A model generated the notes under the pieces. It was not told the DNA's origin. It worked only from the letters and a program-made list of their open reading frames with translations, and made no database searches. Below, one piece after another: positions 16,873 through 24,916 of a stretch of 64,000 bases of DNA. The translations under genes were made by a program, and so were the position numbers. The first letter of the stretch is position 1, and the number at the start of each line of letters is the position of its first letter. The stretch spans positions 3,716,501 through 3,780,500 of the forward strand of contig NZ_CP104040.1 of the NCBI RefSeq assembly GCF_025152745.1, read 5' to 3'. Source of the DNA: Rhizobium sp. WSM4643 (GTDB lineage: Bacteria; Pseudomonadota; Alphaproteobacteria; Rhizobiales; Rhizobiaceae).

Positions 16873-17727
16873 ATGATCACCGCCATGGACCAGAGAGCCG
16901 ACACATTCGAAGCCCGCCGCCGTGAATTCGCAGCCTTTCTGCGCTCTCGCCGCGAGCGGCTGACGCCGTCCGAGGTGGGCTTGCCCGAGGGATTTCGGCG
17001 GCGCACGCCAGGTCTCCGGCGCGAGGAGCTCGCCATGCTCGCCGGCGTCGGCACCACCTGGTACACCTGGCTGGAACAGGGCCGCGACATCAGGCCCTCC
17101 GCACAGGTGCTGAACGCCCTTGCCGATGCACTGCGCCTCGACGAGGCCGAACGCCGGCATCTCTTCACCCTCAACAATCGCCATGCGCCGCAGGCTGTAT
17201 CGTCCGCACCCGAATGCGTCGACGAGCCGCTGCAACGCATGCTCGCCAACCTGACCCACCAACCGGCCTATGTGCTCGGCCGCCGGTGGGACGTGCTCGC
17301 CTGGAACCGCGCCGCCGACATGCTGTTCGGTGGTTACGACACGCTCGACCGCGACGAGCGCAACATCATGCATCGTCTCTTCGCCGACCCGGCGCATCGC
17401 CGGCTGCTCGTCGATTGGGAATCGGTCGCCCGCGTCTCGCTGGCAATGTTCCGGGCCGACAGCGCGCGTTATGCCGGCGATCCGGATTTCGAACGGCTGA
17501 TCGCGCTGCTGAAGCAGGCAAGCGACGAATTTCGTGACTGGTGGCAGCGCCACGAGGTCATCAGCCCGCTGTCCGGCATCAAGCGCATCGACCATCCCAT
17601 CAAGGGCCGCATGTCCTTCGAACATACCGGCCTAACGCTGACAAACCGGCCGGAGATGAAGCTCATCGTCTACACGCCGCTCGATGACGACGATACCAAC
17701 CGGAAACTCGCCGAACTTCTCGCATAA
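16873..17727 (+). CDS. XRE-family regulator with MmyB-like ligand domain
   Basis: About 284 residues from ATG 16873; ATG 16885 (MDQRADTFEARR) is an equally good start. The N-terminal HTH spans about 15-85: FLRSRRERLTPSEVGLP ... RTPGLRREELAMLAGVGTTWYTWLEQGR. A larger C-terminal domain with YVLGRRWDVLAWNRAADMLF, NIMHRLFADPAHR and FEHTGLTLTNRPEMKLIVYTP matches the MmyB-type ligand-binding domain (PAS-like). These regulators usually repress or activate a divergently transcribed SDR or oxidoreductase, as here. Confidence 0.92.
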   Translation: MITAMDQRADTFEARRREFAAFLRSRRERLTPSEVGLPEGFRRRTPGLRREELAMLAGVGTTWYTWLEQGRDIRPSAQVLNALADALRLDEAERRHLFTLNNRHAPQAVSSAPECVDEPLQRMLANLTHQPAYVLGRRWDVLAWNRAADMLFGGYDTLDRDERNIMHRLFADPAHRRLLVDWESVARVSLAMFRADSARYAGDPDFERLIALLKQASDEFRDWWQRHEVISPLSGIKRIDHPIKGRMSFEHTGLTLTNRPEMKLIVYTPLDDDDTNRKLAELLA

Positions 17728-17802
17728 AGCCAACCCCTTGCATTGCCTCGGGCTGCCGCAGTCCCATATGTTTTTCCATCATTGTCCATAGGAGGGGAAA
17801 TC

Positions 17803-19539
17803 ATGGGCCGCCTGCATATCTGGACGATCTCCATCATCGCAGCACTGTCGCTGAGCCTGACCTCGGCTTTCGCCGCCTCGCCTGCACCCGTCGAAGCCGA
17901 GCACGGCATGGTGGTCACCGCCCAGCATCTGGCGACCGATGTCGGCGTCGAGGTGCTGAAGAGCGGCGGCAATGCCGTCGATGCAGCGGTCGCCGTCGGT
18001 TATGCGCTGGCGGTCGTCTATCCCACGGCCGGCAACCTCGGCGGCGGCGGCTTCATGACCATTCGCCTGAAGGACGGCACCAAGACCTTTCTCGATTTTC
18101 GCGAACGCGCGCCGCTTGCCGCGACAAAAACCATGTATCTCGATGCCAAGGGCGATGTCGTGCCACGCGCCAGCCTCGACGGCTATCTCGCCGTCGGCGT
18201 GCCGGGCTCCGTGATGGGCTTCGAGACCGCACGCGAGAAATACGGCACCAAACCGCGCGAGGAGCTGATCGCACCGGCGCTCCGCTTCGCCAAGGAGGGC
18301 TTCACGCTGGAACAGGGCGATGCCGCAAGCTTTGCCGGCAGCGCCAAGCGCCTCGCCAAGGATGAGGCGGCAGCGAAAATCTTCCTGAAACCGGATGGCA
18401 AACCCTATGCATCGGGCGAAAAACTCCAGCAGCCGGACCTTGCTGCAGTCCTGACAGCCATCTCCGAAAAAGGTCCCGACGCCTTCTACAAAGCCGCGCC
18501 CGCCGAAGCGATCGTCAAGACGAGCCAAGCCAAGGGCGGCATCCTCGCCAAGGAGGATTTCGAACAATATGCCGTGCGCGAGTTGAAGCCGATCGAGTGC
18601 AATTACCGCGGCTACGACATCATCTCCTCGCCGCCGCCTTCTTCCGGCGGCGTCATCATCTGCGAGATCCTCAACGTTCTCGAAGGCTATCCGCTCTCCT
18701 ATCTCGGCTATAACTCGGCCGAAACGGTGCACATCATGGTCGAGGCGATGCGCTATGCTTATGTCGACCGCAATGCGGCGCTCGGCGATCCCGATTTCGT
18801 CGAGAACCCGGTCGAGAAACTGCTCGATAAGAAATATGCCTCGGAAATTGCCGCCAAGATCGATCCCTACAAGGCCGGCACCTCGGCGAATCTGAAACCG
18901 CTCGGCGGCAAGGAAAGCACCGAGACGACGCATTATTCGATCATCGACGACGCGGGCAATGCGGTCGCCGTCACCTATACGCTGAACGGCTCCTTCGGCG
19001 CCGGCGTGGTGGCACCCGGCACCGGTGTCCTGCTCAACAACGAGATGGACGATTTCACCTCCAAGCCCGGCGTGCCCAACCTCTACGGACTGGTGCAGGG
19101 CGAGGCCAATGCCATTGTCCCGAAGAAGACGCCGCTCTCCTCGATGAGCCCGACGATCGTCACCCGGGACGGCAAGCCCTTCATGGTGATCGGCAGCCCC
19201 GGCGGCTCGCGCATCATCACCATCACGCTGGAAGCAATCCTCAATGTCGTCGATTTCGGCATGGACATCAGCCAGGCGGTCAACGCCCCGCGTCTCCACC
19301 ACCAATGGCAGCCCGACAAGGTCTTTCTCGAGCCTTATGCACTTTCGCCGGATACGGAAAAGACCCTCGCCGCGATGGGCTACAGCTTCGATGGCGGCAA
19401 TGACGCGCCGCAATGGGGCCAGGCCGCCGGCATCCTCGTCGGCGGCAAAAGCCTTGCTGCCATCAAAAAAGGCGGCGGCGCCCGCTACAACGGCGCCATG
19501 GACAGCCGCGCAGCGGAAGGTTCGGCAAGCGGCTACTGA
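17803..19539 (+). CDS. ggt: Gamma-glutamyltransferase, periplasmic
   Basis: 578 residues from ATG 17803, after AGGAGGGG; the upstream open frame is discarded. A signal peptide (about 1-26, ending AFAA) exports it. GGT cleaves glutathione and transfers or hydrolyses the gamma-glutamyl group. It is made as a precursor that self-cleaves before a Thr, and that Thr is seen in ETTHYSIIDDAGNAVAVTYTLN. Substrate residues appear in GSFGAGVVAPGTGVLLNNEMDDF and in SSMSPTIV followed by IGSPGGSRII. N-terminal GGNAVDAAVAVGYAL and GNLGGGGFMTIRL are also typical. No truncation is seen. Confidence 0.96.
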   Translation: MGRLHIWTISIIAALSLSLTSAFAASPAPVEAEHGMVVTAQHLATDVGVEVLKSGGNAVDAAVAVGYALAVVYPTAGNLGGGGFMTIRLKDGTKTFLDFRERAPLAATKTMYLDAKGDVVPRASLDGYLAVGVPGSVMGFETAREKYGTKPREELIAPALRFAKEGFTLEQGDAASFAGSAKRLAKDEAAAKIFLKPDGKPYASGEKLQQPDLAAVLTAISEKGPDAFYKAAPAEAIVKTSQAKGGILAKEDFEQYAVRELKPIECNYRGYDIISSPPPSSGGVIICEILNVLEGYPLSYLGYNSAETVHIMVEAMRYAYVDRNAALGDPDFVENPVEKLLDKKYASEIAAKIDPYKAGTSANLKPLGGKESTETTHYSIIDDAGNAVAVTYTLNGSFGAGVVAPGTGVLLNNEMDDFTSKPGVPNLYGLVQGEANAIVPKKTPLSSMSPTIVTRDGKPFMVIGSPGGSRIITITLEAILNVVDFGMDISQAVNAPRLHHQWQPDKVFLEPYALSPDTEKTLAAMGYSFDGGNDAPQWGQAAGILVGGKSLAAIKKGGGARYNGAMDSRAAEGSASGY

Positions 19540-19694
19540 CGCCTCGGGATCGCCTGATCAAACAGTCGGCAGAAGCGCCGCACGGCTTAAGAAGCAGCGG
19601 TGGTACCATTCATGTCACCGTGACAAAGTCGCCGTTCACAATTGGCTTGCCTCGCCCTATGCATGGGCGAACCCGCAAGCAGAAAGATTCCCGA

Positions 19695-20669
19695 ATGGCC
19701 AGCATTGAAATGATTGTCGCAGCCCGCGCCCGTCTGCGCGGTCATATCACGCGTACGCCGCTTCTCTCCTCGCCTTTCCTCAATGAGATCGCCGGCCGGC
19801 GCCTGTTCGTGAAGGCGGAATGTCTGCAGCATTCCGGCTCGTTCAAGTTTCGCGGCGGCTGGTCGGCCGTCTCCGGCCTCGATCCGGCCGTGCGCTCGAA
19901 AGGCGTTATCGCCTTCTCCTCCGGCAACCACGCCCAGGGTGTTGCGCTTGCGGCCAAGCTGCACAATGTCCCCTCTGTCATCATCATGCCGAGCGATGCG
20001 CCGAAGCTGAAGATCGCCAACACCCGCGCCTTCGGCGCCGAAGTGGTGCTTTACGACCGCGTCACCGAGGATCGCGACGAGATCGGCGCGAGACTTTCGG
20101 CCGAGCGTGGGCTGACGCTGATCAAGCCCTTTGACGAACCGCTTGTCATTGCCGGTCAGGGCACGACCGGTCTTGAAATCTCCGAGCAGGCTGGAGAGGA
20201 AGGCGTGACATCAGCCGAAGTCCTGGTTCCCTGCGGCGGCGGCGGATTGACCTCCGGCATCGCGCTCGCCCTTGAAGCCAGTTCTCCCGGCTTTCGCGTC
20301 CGTCCCTGCGAGCCCAGGGATTTCGACGACACCACCCGCTCGTTGGCCTCCGGCAAGATCGAACGCAACGCGGCGGTATCGGGCTCGATCTGCGATGCGA
20401 TCGTTACGCCGCAGCCGGGCAACATCACCTTCCCGATCCTCAAGCGCCTCGCCGGCGCCGGCATTGTTGTTACCGACGAGGAGGCGCTGCGCGCCATGGC
20501 ACTCGCCTTCTCGCGGTTGAAGATCGTCGTCGAGCCCGGCGGCGCGGTGGCACTTGCCGCCGCCCTCTTCCATGGCGATGCTCTGGAAAGCGACACGGTC
20601 ATCGCCGTCACCTCCGGCGGCAATGTCGATGCCGATATCTTCGCCATGGCTCTGGAACGGTTCGGCTGA
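19695..20669 (+). CDS. Threonine/serine dehydratase family PLP enzyme
   Basis: 324 residues from ATG 19695. It is a fold-type II PLP enzyme. The Lys that binds PLP is in HSGSFKFRGGW, the cofactor ring loop is SSGNHAQGVALAA, and the phosphate loop is CGGGGLTSGIALA. It is short and lacks the C-terminal ACT regulatory domain of biosynthetic IlvA, so it is a catabolic-type threonine or serine dehydratase, or a serine racemase-like enzyme. The residues do not separate these choices. It follows ggt by 155 bases on the same strand. Confidence 0.88.
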   Translation: MASIEMIVAARARLRGHITRTPLLSSPFLNEIAGRRLFVKAECLQHSGSFKFRGGWSAVSGLDPAVRSKGVIAFSSGNHAQGVALAAKLHNVPSVIIMPSDAPKLKIANTRAFGAEVVLYDRVTEDRDEIGARLSAERGLTLIKPFDEPLVIAGQGTTGLEISEQAGEEGVTSAEVLVPCGGGGLTSGIALALEASSPGFRVRPCEPRDFDDTTRSLASGKIERNAAVSGSICDAIVTPQPGNITFPILKRLAGAGIVVTDEEALRAMALAFSRLKIVVEPGGAVALAAALFHGDALESDTVIAVTSGGNVDADIFAMALERFG

Positions 20670-20695
20670 GACGTCACGCCGGCGCGTCTTCGTGA

Positions 20696-20722
20696 GGCAT
20701 CCGGCTCATCGAGCCGGATGCC
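20696..20722. terminator. Long perfect hairpin between convergent genes
   Basis: Arms GGCATCCGGCTC and GAGCCGGATGCC pair perfectly over 12 bases around ATC. There is no strong T run on either side. It sits between the ends of the dehydratase and the dioxygenase genes and probably serves both as a transcript end. Confidence 0.7.
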
Positions 20723-20732
20723 GGATCAGCGA

Positions 20733-21545
20733 TCAGATAGAGTGATCGTGAAGCGCCCGGCGGATTGCGATCTCGACCGGCGAATAGGCGCCGTCCTGCC
20801 GTTCAAGCCGAAGAGGTTCGGAAGGCACAAGGCCGGGCTGCGCCATAAAACGAGGCTCCTGGCCGCGATGCATCTGCGCCGCATGGATGAGGAATGGATG
20901 GCATAGATAGACTGTGCCCGCCTGCCCTGTTGCCAACGCCAGCGGCCGCTCTTCCCCGACATGCTCCAGCCAGAGATGCGCCATTCCCGCTTCGCCCGCC
21001 GGCGCCAGAAGGCGAGCGATATCCTTGTGCGAACCGACACGGATACGGGTCGGCGCATCTTCCTCCCCGACATCCGAGAACAGGAAGAGCATCAGCAACG
21101 CCCGCCCGCGCGAGTTGATATTCACCCGCCAGGCGGAAAAGTCCCGCTGCTCATCCGGATCGGAATCCTCGCCGGGAAAGCTCAGATCGACATGCCAACC
21201 GGCATCGCCGGGATCATCGGGATGGGGAAAGCGGACAGGGAAACTGCCAAGTCCATTGCGCGGCTCCCAGCGCCCTTTGCCGACGAGTTGGTCGAAGGCC
21301 GAATGCAATACCGGCGTGTTGACGGCTTTCTCGAACGGCCCGCCGCCATAACCGGCAAGCCGCACGACCGGCCGCGTCCACGTGTTTGGATCATCCGCAG
21401 CGAAGGGAATGTCACGCCACATGATGGCACGGGCTTCCCTGGCCAATTCGCGGGGAAAGGCGCCGTCGACCCTGGTGAAGCCGTCTTCGATGAATTGCTC
21501 GATCTGCGCGGCACGCGGCGCTATCGGATAAACATCTGATGTCAT
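20733..21545 (-). CDS. Phytanoyl-CoA dioxygenase-family (PhyH) protein
   Basis: 270 residues from ATG 21545 (MTSDVYPIAPRAAQIEQFIEDGFTRVDGAFP). It is an Fe(II)/2-oxoglutarate oxygenase-like jelly roll. WHVDLSFPGED provides an H-x-D pair for iron, and the distal His may be in VYLCHPFLIHAAQMHRGQEPRF, which also supplies the 2-oxoglutarate-binding Arg. Family members hydroxylate varied small molecules; the substrate is unknown. Upstream on the same strand is a 230-base region with a possible 16-codon leader ORF. Confidence 0.85.
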   Translation of the reverse strand: MTSDVYPIAPRAAQIEQFIEDGFTRVDGAFPRELAREARAIMWRDIPFAADDPNTWTRPVVRLAGYGGGPFEKAVNTPVLHSAFDQLVGKGRWEPRNGLGSFPVRFPHPDDPGDAGWHVDLSFPGEDSDPDEQRDFSAWRVNINSRGRALLMLFLFSDVGEEDAPTRIRVGSHKDIARLLAPAGEAGMAHLWLEHVGEERPLALATGQAGTVYLCHPFLIHAAQMHRGQEPRFMAQPGLVPSEPLRLERQDGAYSPVEIAIRRALHDHSI

Positions 21546-21678
21546 GATATATCTCTCTCTATCGCCAATCCTGCCGGCTCTGTCCTTGGCCAGACGCAGG
21601 GTCATTACGGTCCACGGCAACGGGCCAGCCGCAAAGGCTGGTTAGCGACCGCATCTTCTGATGCCCGAAGGCAGAGCC

Positions 21679-21729
21679 TTAGAGGCTCAAGAAGAAGGCC
21701 GTAGCGATATTGAGAGTGATCATCTTCAT
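21679..21729 (-). other. Possible 16-codon leader ORF before the PhyH gene
   Basis: ATG at 21729 reads MKMITLNIATAFFLSL and stops at TAA 21679. The stop lies inside a small hairpin (GAGCC tctaa GGCTC), followed by another hairpin CAGCC tttgc GGCTG. The arrangement resembles a leader peptide, but no Shine-Dalgarno is seen before the ATG. Low confidence. Confidence 0.25.
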
Positions 21730-21777
21730 AGCGGCCGAAAGCTACAGCCACGCGTCCGAACGGTCAATGCTGGGATG

Positions 21778-22674
21778 TCATGCCACCACCCCATGCAACG
21801 CGCCATGCACCGACTGAAGCACGAGTTCGGCAAGCCGCGCCGCAGCCGGCTGCGGTTCGGCTTCCGCCCGATGCAGAACCAGACCGAGCTTCGGCAAATC
21901 AGGCAGGCCGATTGTCCCCGGCGCCAGCGGCCGGACCTTCGCCGGCAGGCCGATCGGCGTGCGGATGGTGAGGCCGAGGCCCGCCGCCGTCGCGGCCCAG
22001 AGACCGCCGAGACTGGGACTGACGAAGGCGAGCCGCCAGGAGATGCCCGCCTCATCAAGTGCCTTGGTCGCCGCGCTGCGCAGCAGACACGGCGCCTCCA
22101 ACGAAGCGAGCGGCATCGGCTCGCCGCTTGCCGCTTGCCAGCCCGGCTGTCCCTCGGCAGGTCCGATCCAGCGCATCGGCACTTCGCCGATCCGCTCGCA
22201 ATGCGCCGTCAGCGTGCCATCGCTCCAGGCAAGCGCCAGATCGAGCTTGCCCGATGTGACGCGCTGAAGCAGCTCGGCATTTCGCACCACCCGCGCTTCG
22301 ATTCGGACCTTCGGGTGCGCACGCGCAAAGCGACCGAGCACATCCGGCAGCAGGGTCTCGCCAAAGTCCTCCTGCAGGCCGAGCCGCACCCAGCCTTCCA
22401 GCTCGACGTTGTTGACGGCGGCAGCCGCCTCGTCGTTGAGTTCCAGCAGCCGCCTGGCATAACCGAGCATCGTCTCGCCGGCATCGGTCAGCGCCAGCCC
22501 GCGACCCGCCTTGCGGAAGATCGGCGTGCCCGCCTGCTCCTCCAGCTTCTTCAGCTGCGCACTCACTGCCGAGGTCGAACGCCCGAGCCGCTCGGCCGCC
22601 TTGGCGAAATTGCCAAGCTCCATGCCGGTCGAAAAGGTTCGAAGCACATCGAGATCGAAGATTGTCCGTCGCAT
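21778..22674 (-). CDS. LysR-type transcriptional regulator of the tautomerase cassette
   Basis: 298 residues from ATG 22674. The N-terminal HTH is FDLDVLRTFSTGMELGNFAKAAERLGRSTSAVSAQLKKLEEQAGTPIF in outline, followed by the linker helix and the periplasmic-binding-protein-like effector domain (about 90-290, WVRLGLQEDF onwards). It is divergent from the tautomerase-cupin-DUF4865 genes with about 117 bases between start codons, the standard LysR arrangement, so it probably controls them. The effector is unknown. Confidence 0.93.
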   Translation of the reverse strand: MRRTIFDLDVLRTFSTGMELGNFAKAAERLGRSTSAVSAQLKKLEEQAGTPIFRKAGRGLALTDAGETMLGYARRLLELNDEAAAAVNNVELEGWVRLGLQEDFGETLLPDVLGRFARAHPKVRIEARVVRNAELLQRVTSGKLDLALAWSDGTLTAHCERIGEVPMRWIGPAEGQPGWQAASGEPMPLASLEAPCLLRSAATKALDEAGISWRLAFVSPSLGGLWAATAAGLGLTIRTPIGLPAKVRPLAPGTIGLPDLPKLGLVLHRAEAEPQPAAARLAELVLQSVHGALHGVVA

Positions 22675-22791
22675 GAGATAATCCCATTTTTCAGGATCAT
22701 TAATCCATAAAATTCTGATTTTCAGCATCATCGTGCCGTGCGATGCTTCTGCTGTCAAGGCCGACGGACGGCCTGAATCATGGAGATCCCG

Positions 22792-23211
22792 ATGCCCTTC
22801 GTTCGCATTTCCCTTCGCAAAGGCAAGTCGGCGGACTACCTCGCGGCGCTGGCCGACAACATTCAGCGCGCCCTGGTCGAGACCTTCGACGTGCCCGAAA
22901 ACGACCGTTTCCAGACCATCCACCAGCATGACGAGAACGAACTGATCTTCGATCGCAGCTATCTCGCCGGCCCGCGCTCCGACGATTTCGTCTACATCTC
23001 GATCACGATCGGCAGGCCTCGCACCGGCGAGATGAAGGCAGCACTCTATCGGCGGCTTGCCGATCTCCTGGCGCAATCGCCGGGCCTCCGGCCCGAGGAC
23101 GTGATGATCGTCATCAGCACCAGCGCACCGGAAGACTGGTCCTTCGGTAATGGTATTGCCCAGATGACCGACCCAGACTGGCGGCTTCGTCTGGCTGGAG
23201 CCCGGCAATGA
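22792..23211 (+). CDS. Tautomerase-superfamily protein, malonate semialdehyde decarboxylase-like
   Basis: 139 residues from ATG 22792, chosen because removal of Met leaves Pro as residue 1, the catalytic base/acid of the superfamily, and GGAG lies just upstream. Counting from Pro1, Asp37 (in NDRFQ) and a closely spaced Arg-Pro-Arg (about 74-76 in GRPRTGEMK) match the catalytic Pro1, Asp37, Arg73 and Arg75 of malonate semialdehyde decarboxylase. WSFGNG near residue 120 is also typical. It overlaps the cupin gene by ATGA. The true reaction may be a decarboxylation, a hydration or a tautomerisation. Confidence 0.88.
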   Translation: MPFVRISLRKGKSADYLAALADNIQRALVETFDVPENDRFQTIHQHDENELIFDRSYLAGPRSDDFVYISITIGRPRTGEMKAALYRRLADLLAQSPGLRPEDVMIVISTSAPEDWSFGNGIAQMTDPDWRLRLAGARQ

Positions 23212-23612
23212 GCGCTTCGAACCCGAAGACCATGACCATCAGGCGCCCCGGCAGGGCAGTCCGCTCGCCTGAGGGCGCCGCAACTTCGCCTTTCTGGGTC
23301 GAGATGCTGCTCGAAGGCAGCGCCGATGGCGAGAACACCGCCATGCGCGCCATGCTCGATCCCGGCACCATCACCCGCTGGCACACGCATCCAAGAGGCC
23401 AGCTACTTTATGTGCTTTCGGGCCATGGGCTGGCGCAGAACGAGGGCGGCCCCATCGAAGCATTGCGTGCCGGCGATGCCGTCTGGTTTGCGCCCGGCGA
23501 GCGTCACTGGCATGGCGCCACCGATGACAGCCCCTTCAGCTATATCAGCGTCCAGCCGACGGAAAACGGCAGCGTCGTCGAATGGCTGCAACCGGTGGAG
23601 GCACAGTCATGA
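23208..23612 (+). CDS. Cupin-domain protein
   Basis: 134 residues forming one small beta-barrel. Metal ligands are visible in cupin motif 1 (TRWHTHPRGQLLYVLSGHG: two His and a Gln in the usual Glu position) and in motif 2 (PGERHWHGATDD with His). Cupins of this size act as isomerases, dioxygenases or metabolite binders. It is sandwiched with four-base overlaps between tautomerase and DUF4865, so all three genes are one translational unit. Confidence 0.9.
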   Translation: MSASNPKTMTIRRPGRAVRSPEGAATSPFWVEMLLEGSADGENTAMRAMLDPGTITRWHTHPRGQLLYVLSGHGLAQNEGGPIEALRAGDAVWFAPGERHWHGATDDSPFSYISVQPTENGSVVEWLQPVEAQS

Positions 23613-24155
23613 TCACCATGCAGTACAGCTTCACCCTGCCTGCCGATTACGACATGTCGATCATCGACCGCCGCATCCGCGACAAGGGTCCACTGCTCGA
23701 CGGCTTTCCCAATCTCGGCTTCAAAGCCTATCTCAGCGCCCGCAAGGGGGAGTTCGGCAGCCACGACAATCTCTATGCGCCCTTCTATCTCTGGCAGACG
23801 CCGCAAGGGGCAAGCGACTTCCTCTGCGGCCCGGGCTTCGAAACGCTGACCGACGCCTTCGGCTGGCCACAGGTGAGAACCTGGATCGTCTGGCAGGCAG
23901 AAATCTCGCCTGATATCGCCCCGGCCAGGTTCGCCACACGCGATATTCTGCAAACAGAGGCCTACACGCCGCTCGCCGACATTCGCCGAAAGCGCGGCGA
24001 CCAAAGCAGACCTGGCGACAGGTGGCGCGCTCGCCTCCATTTCCGGCTTCGAACCGACGAGCTGGACGCGGGTACGCTTCAGGCTATGGCGAGAGATTCC
24101 CAAGATCGGCGAGCACACCCAGACCTATCGCGTCGGCCACCTATCCCTGCCCTGA
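23609..24155 (+). pseudogene. DUF4865-family gene with an internal frameshift
   Basis: The N-terminal 126 residues (MITMQYSFTLPADYDMSIIDRRIRDKG to LADIRR) match DUF4865 and start at ATG 23609, overlapping the cupin stop. After codon CGC at 23984 the family sequence continues in another frame: ESAATKADLATGGALAS ... SGFEPTSWTRVRF ... TQTYRVGHLSLP and a TGA at 24155. The unshifted frame instead yields Arg-rich nonsense to 24247, running into the opposite gene. Either one extra base or loss of two (or five) bases near 23987 broke the gene, or the sequence has an error there. DUF4865 function is unknown; it typically accompanies tautomerase and cupin genes. Confidence 0.85.
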
Positions 24156-24157
24156 AC

Positions 24158-24793
24158 TCAGACGGTTGCCCGGCGATAGAAGGCCAACGAGCCGGCAAGC
24201 GCCAGCAGCGCGCCACCGCAGGCTCGCTCCAGCCACATGGCGCCTGAGGTTTTCAGGAAACGCACCGCCTGCGAGCCGAAGAAGGCATAGCCGAACATGA
24301 TGAGGAAATCGAGCGCGGCAAAGACAAGGGCGAGCAGCATATATTGCGTCGCCTGCGGCAGGATCGGGTCGATGAACTGGGGCAGGAAAGCCGAGAAGAA
24401 CAGATAACCCTTCGGATTGGTCGCCGCGACCATGAAGCTCTTCAGTCCGATCGAGAAGGGCGATGTCGCGCCCGCAGGCGCGCCGGACTTCAACGCCGCA
24501 TCGATCGTGCCCTTCGAACGCAGCAGCATGATACCGAGAAAAGCGAGATAGGCGGCACCTGCCCATTTCAGCATCGAGAACCAGAATTCCGATGCGGCGA
24601 GCAGCGCGCCAAGCCCGATCGCGACGGCGCCGATCAGCACGAAATCGGACAGCACCGCGCCGATCATGCCGGCAACTGCGCGGCGCAGGCCATGCCGCGA
24701 ACCGTTGGTCAGCGCCAGCAGCACTGTCGGCCCCGGTGTCGCGATACCAACAAAGGAAACGGCTGCAAAAGCCAGAAGCGTGACGTAATCCAT
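24158..24793 (-). CDS. LysE/RhtB-family amino-acid exporter
   Basis: 211 residues from ATG 24793, with GGGAGGA upstream. About six membrane helices. The first helix and loop AAVSFVGIATPGPTVLLAL holds the G-x-x-x-P-G-P signature of RhtB-type exporters, and KSFMVAATNPKGYLFF is the conserved second-half motif. It ends two bases from the end of the DUF4865 remnant, on the opposite strand. Members export homoserine lactone, threonine or similar; the substrate here is not predictable. Confidence 0.92.
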   Translation of the reverse strand: MDYVTLLAFAAVSFVGIATPGPTVLLALTNGSRHGLRRAVAGMIGAVLSDFVLIGAVAIGLGALLAASEFWFSMLKWAGAAYLAFLGIMLLRSKGTIDAALKSGAPAGATSPFSIGLKSFMVAATNPKGYLFFSAFLPQFIDPILPQATQYMLLALVFAALDFLIMFGYAFFGSQAVRFLKTSGAMWLERACGGALLALAGSLAFYRRATV

Positions 24794-24863
24794 GACGATC
24801 CTCCCGATCCAGAGATCGAAACTTGCATGCGCCATTGCCGTTGGCAATGCCGGCCCATCAACG

Positions 24864-24896
24864 AAAAAAGCCCGCCGCCTTCTCAGGCAGCGGGCG
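24864..24896 (-). terminator. Rho-independent terminator of pyk
   Basis: On the minus strand GCCCGCTGCC pairs with GGCGGCGGGC around TGAGAA, followed by TTTTTT. It lies 21 bases after the pyk stop. Confidence 0.85.
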
Positions 24897-24916
24897 TTCG
24901 GATGCATGCGATCCGA

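Noticed and set aside
17779..19413. 544-residue minus-strand frame over ggt
   Set aside because: Shadow of an unambiguous gamma-glutamyltransferase gene.
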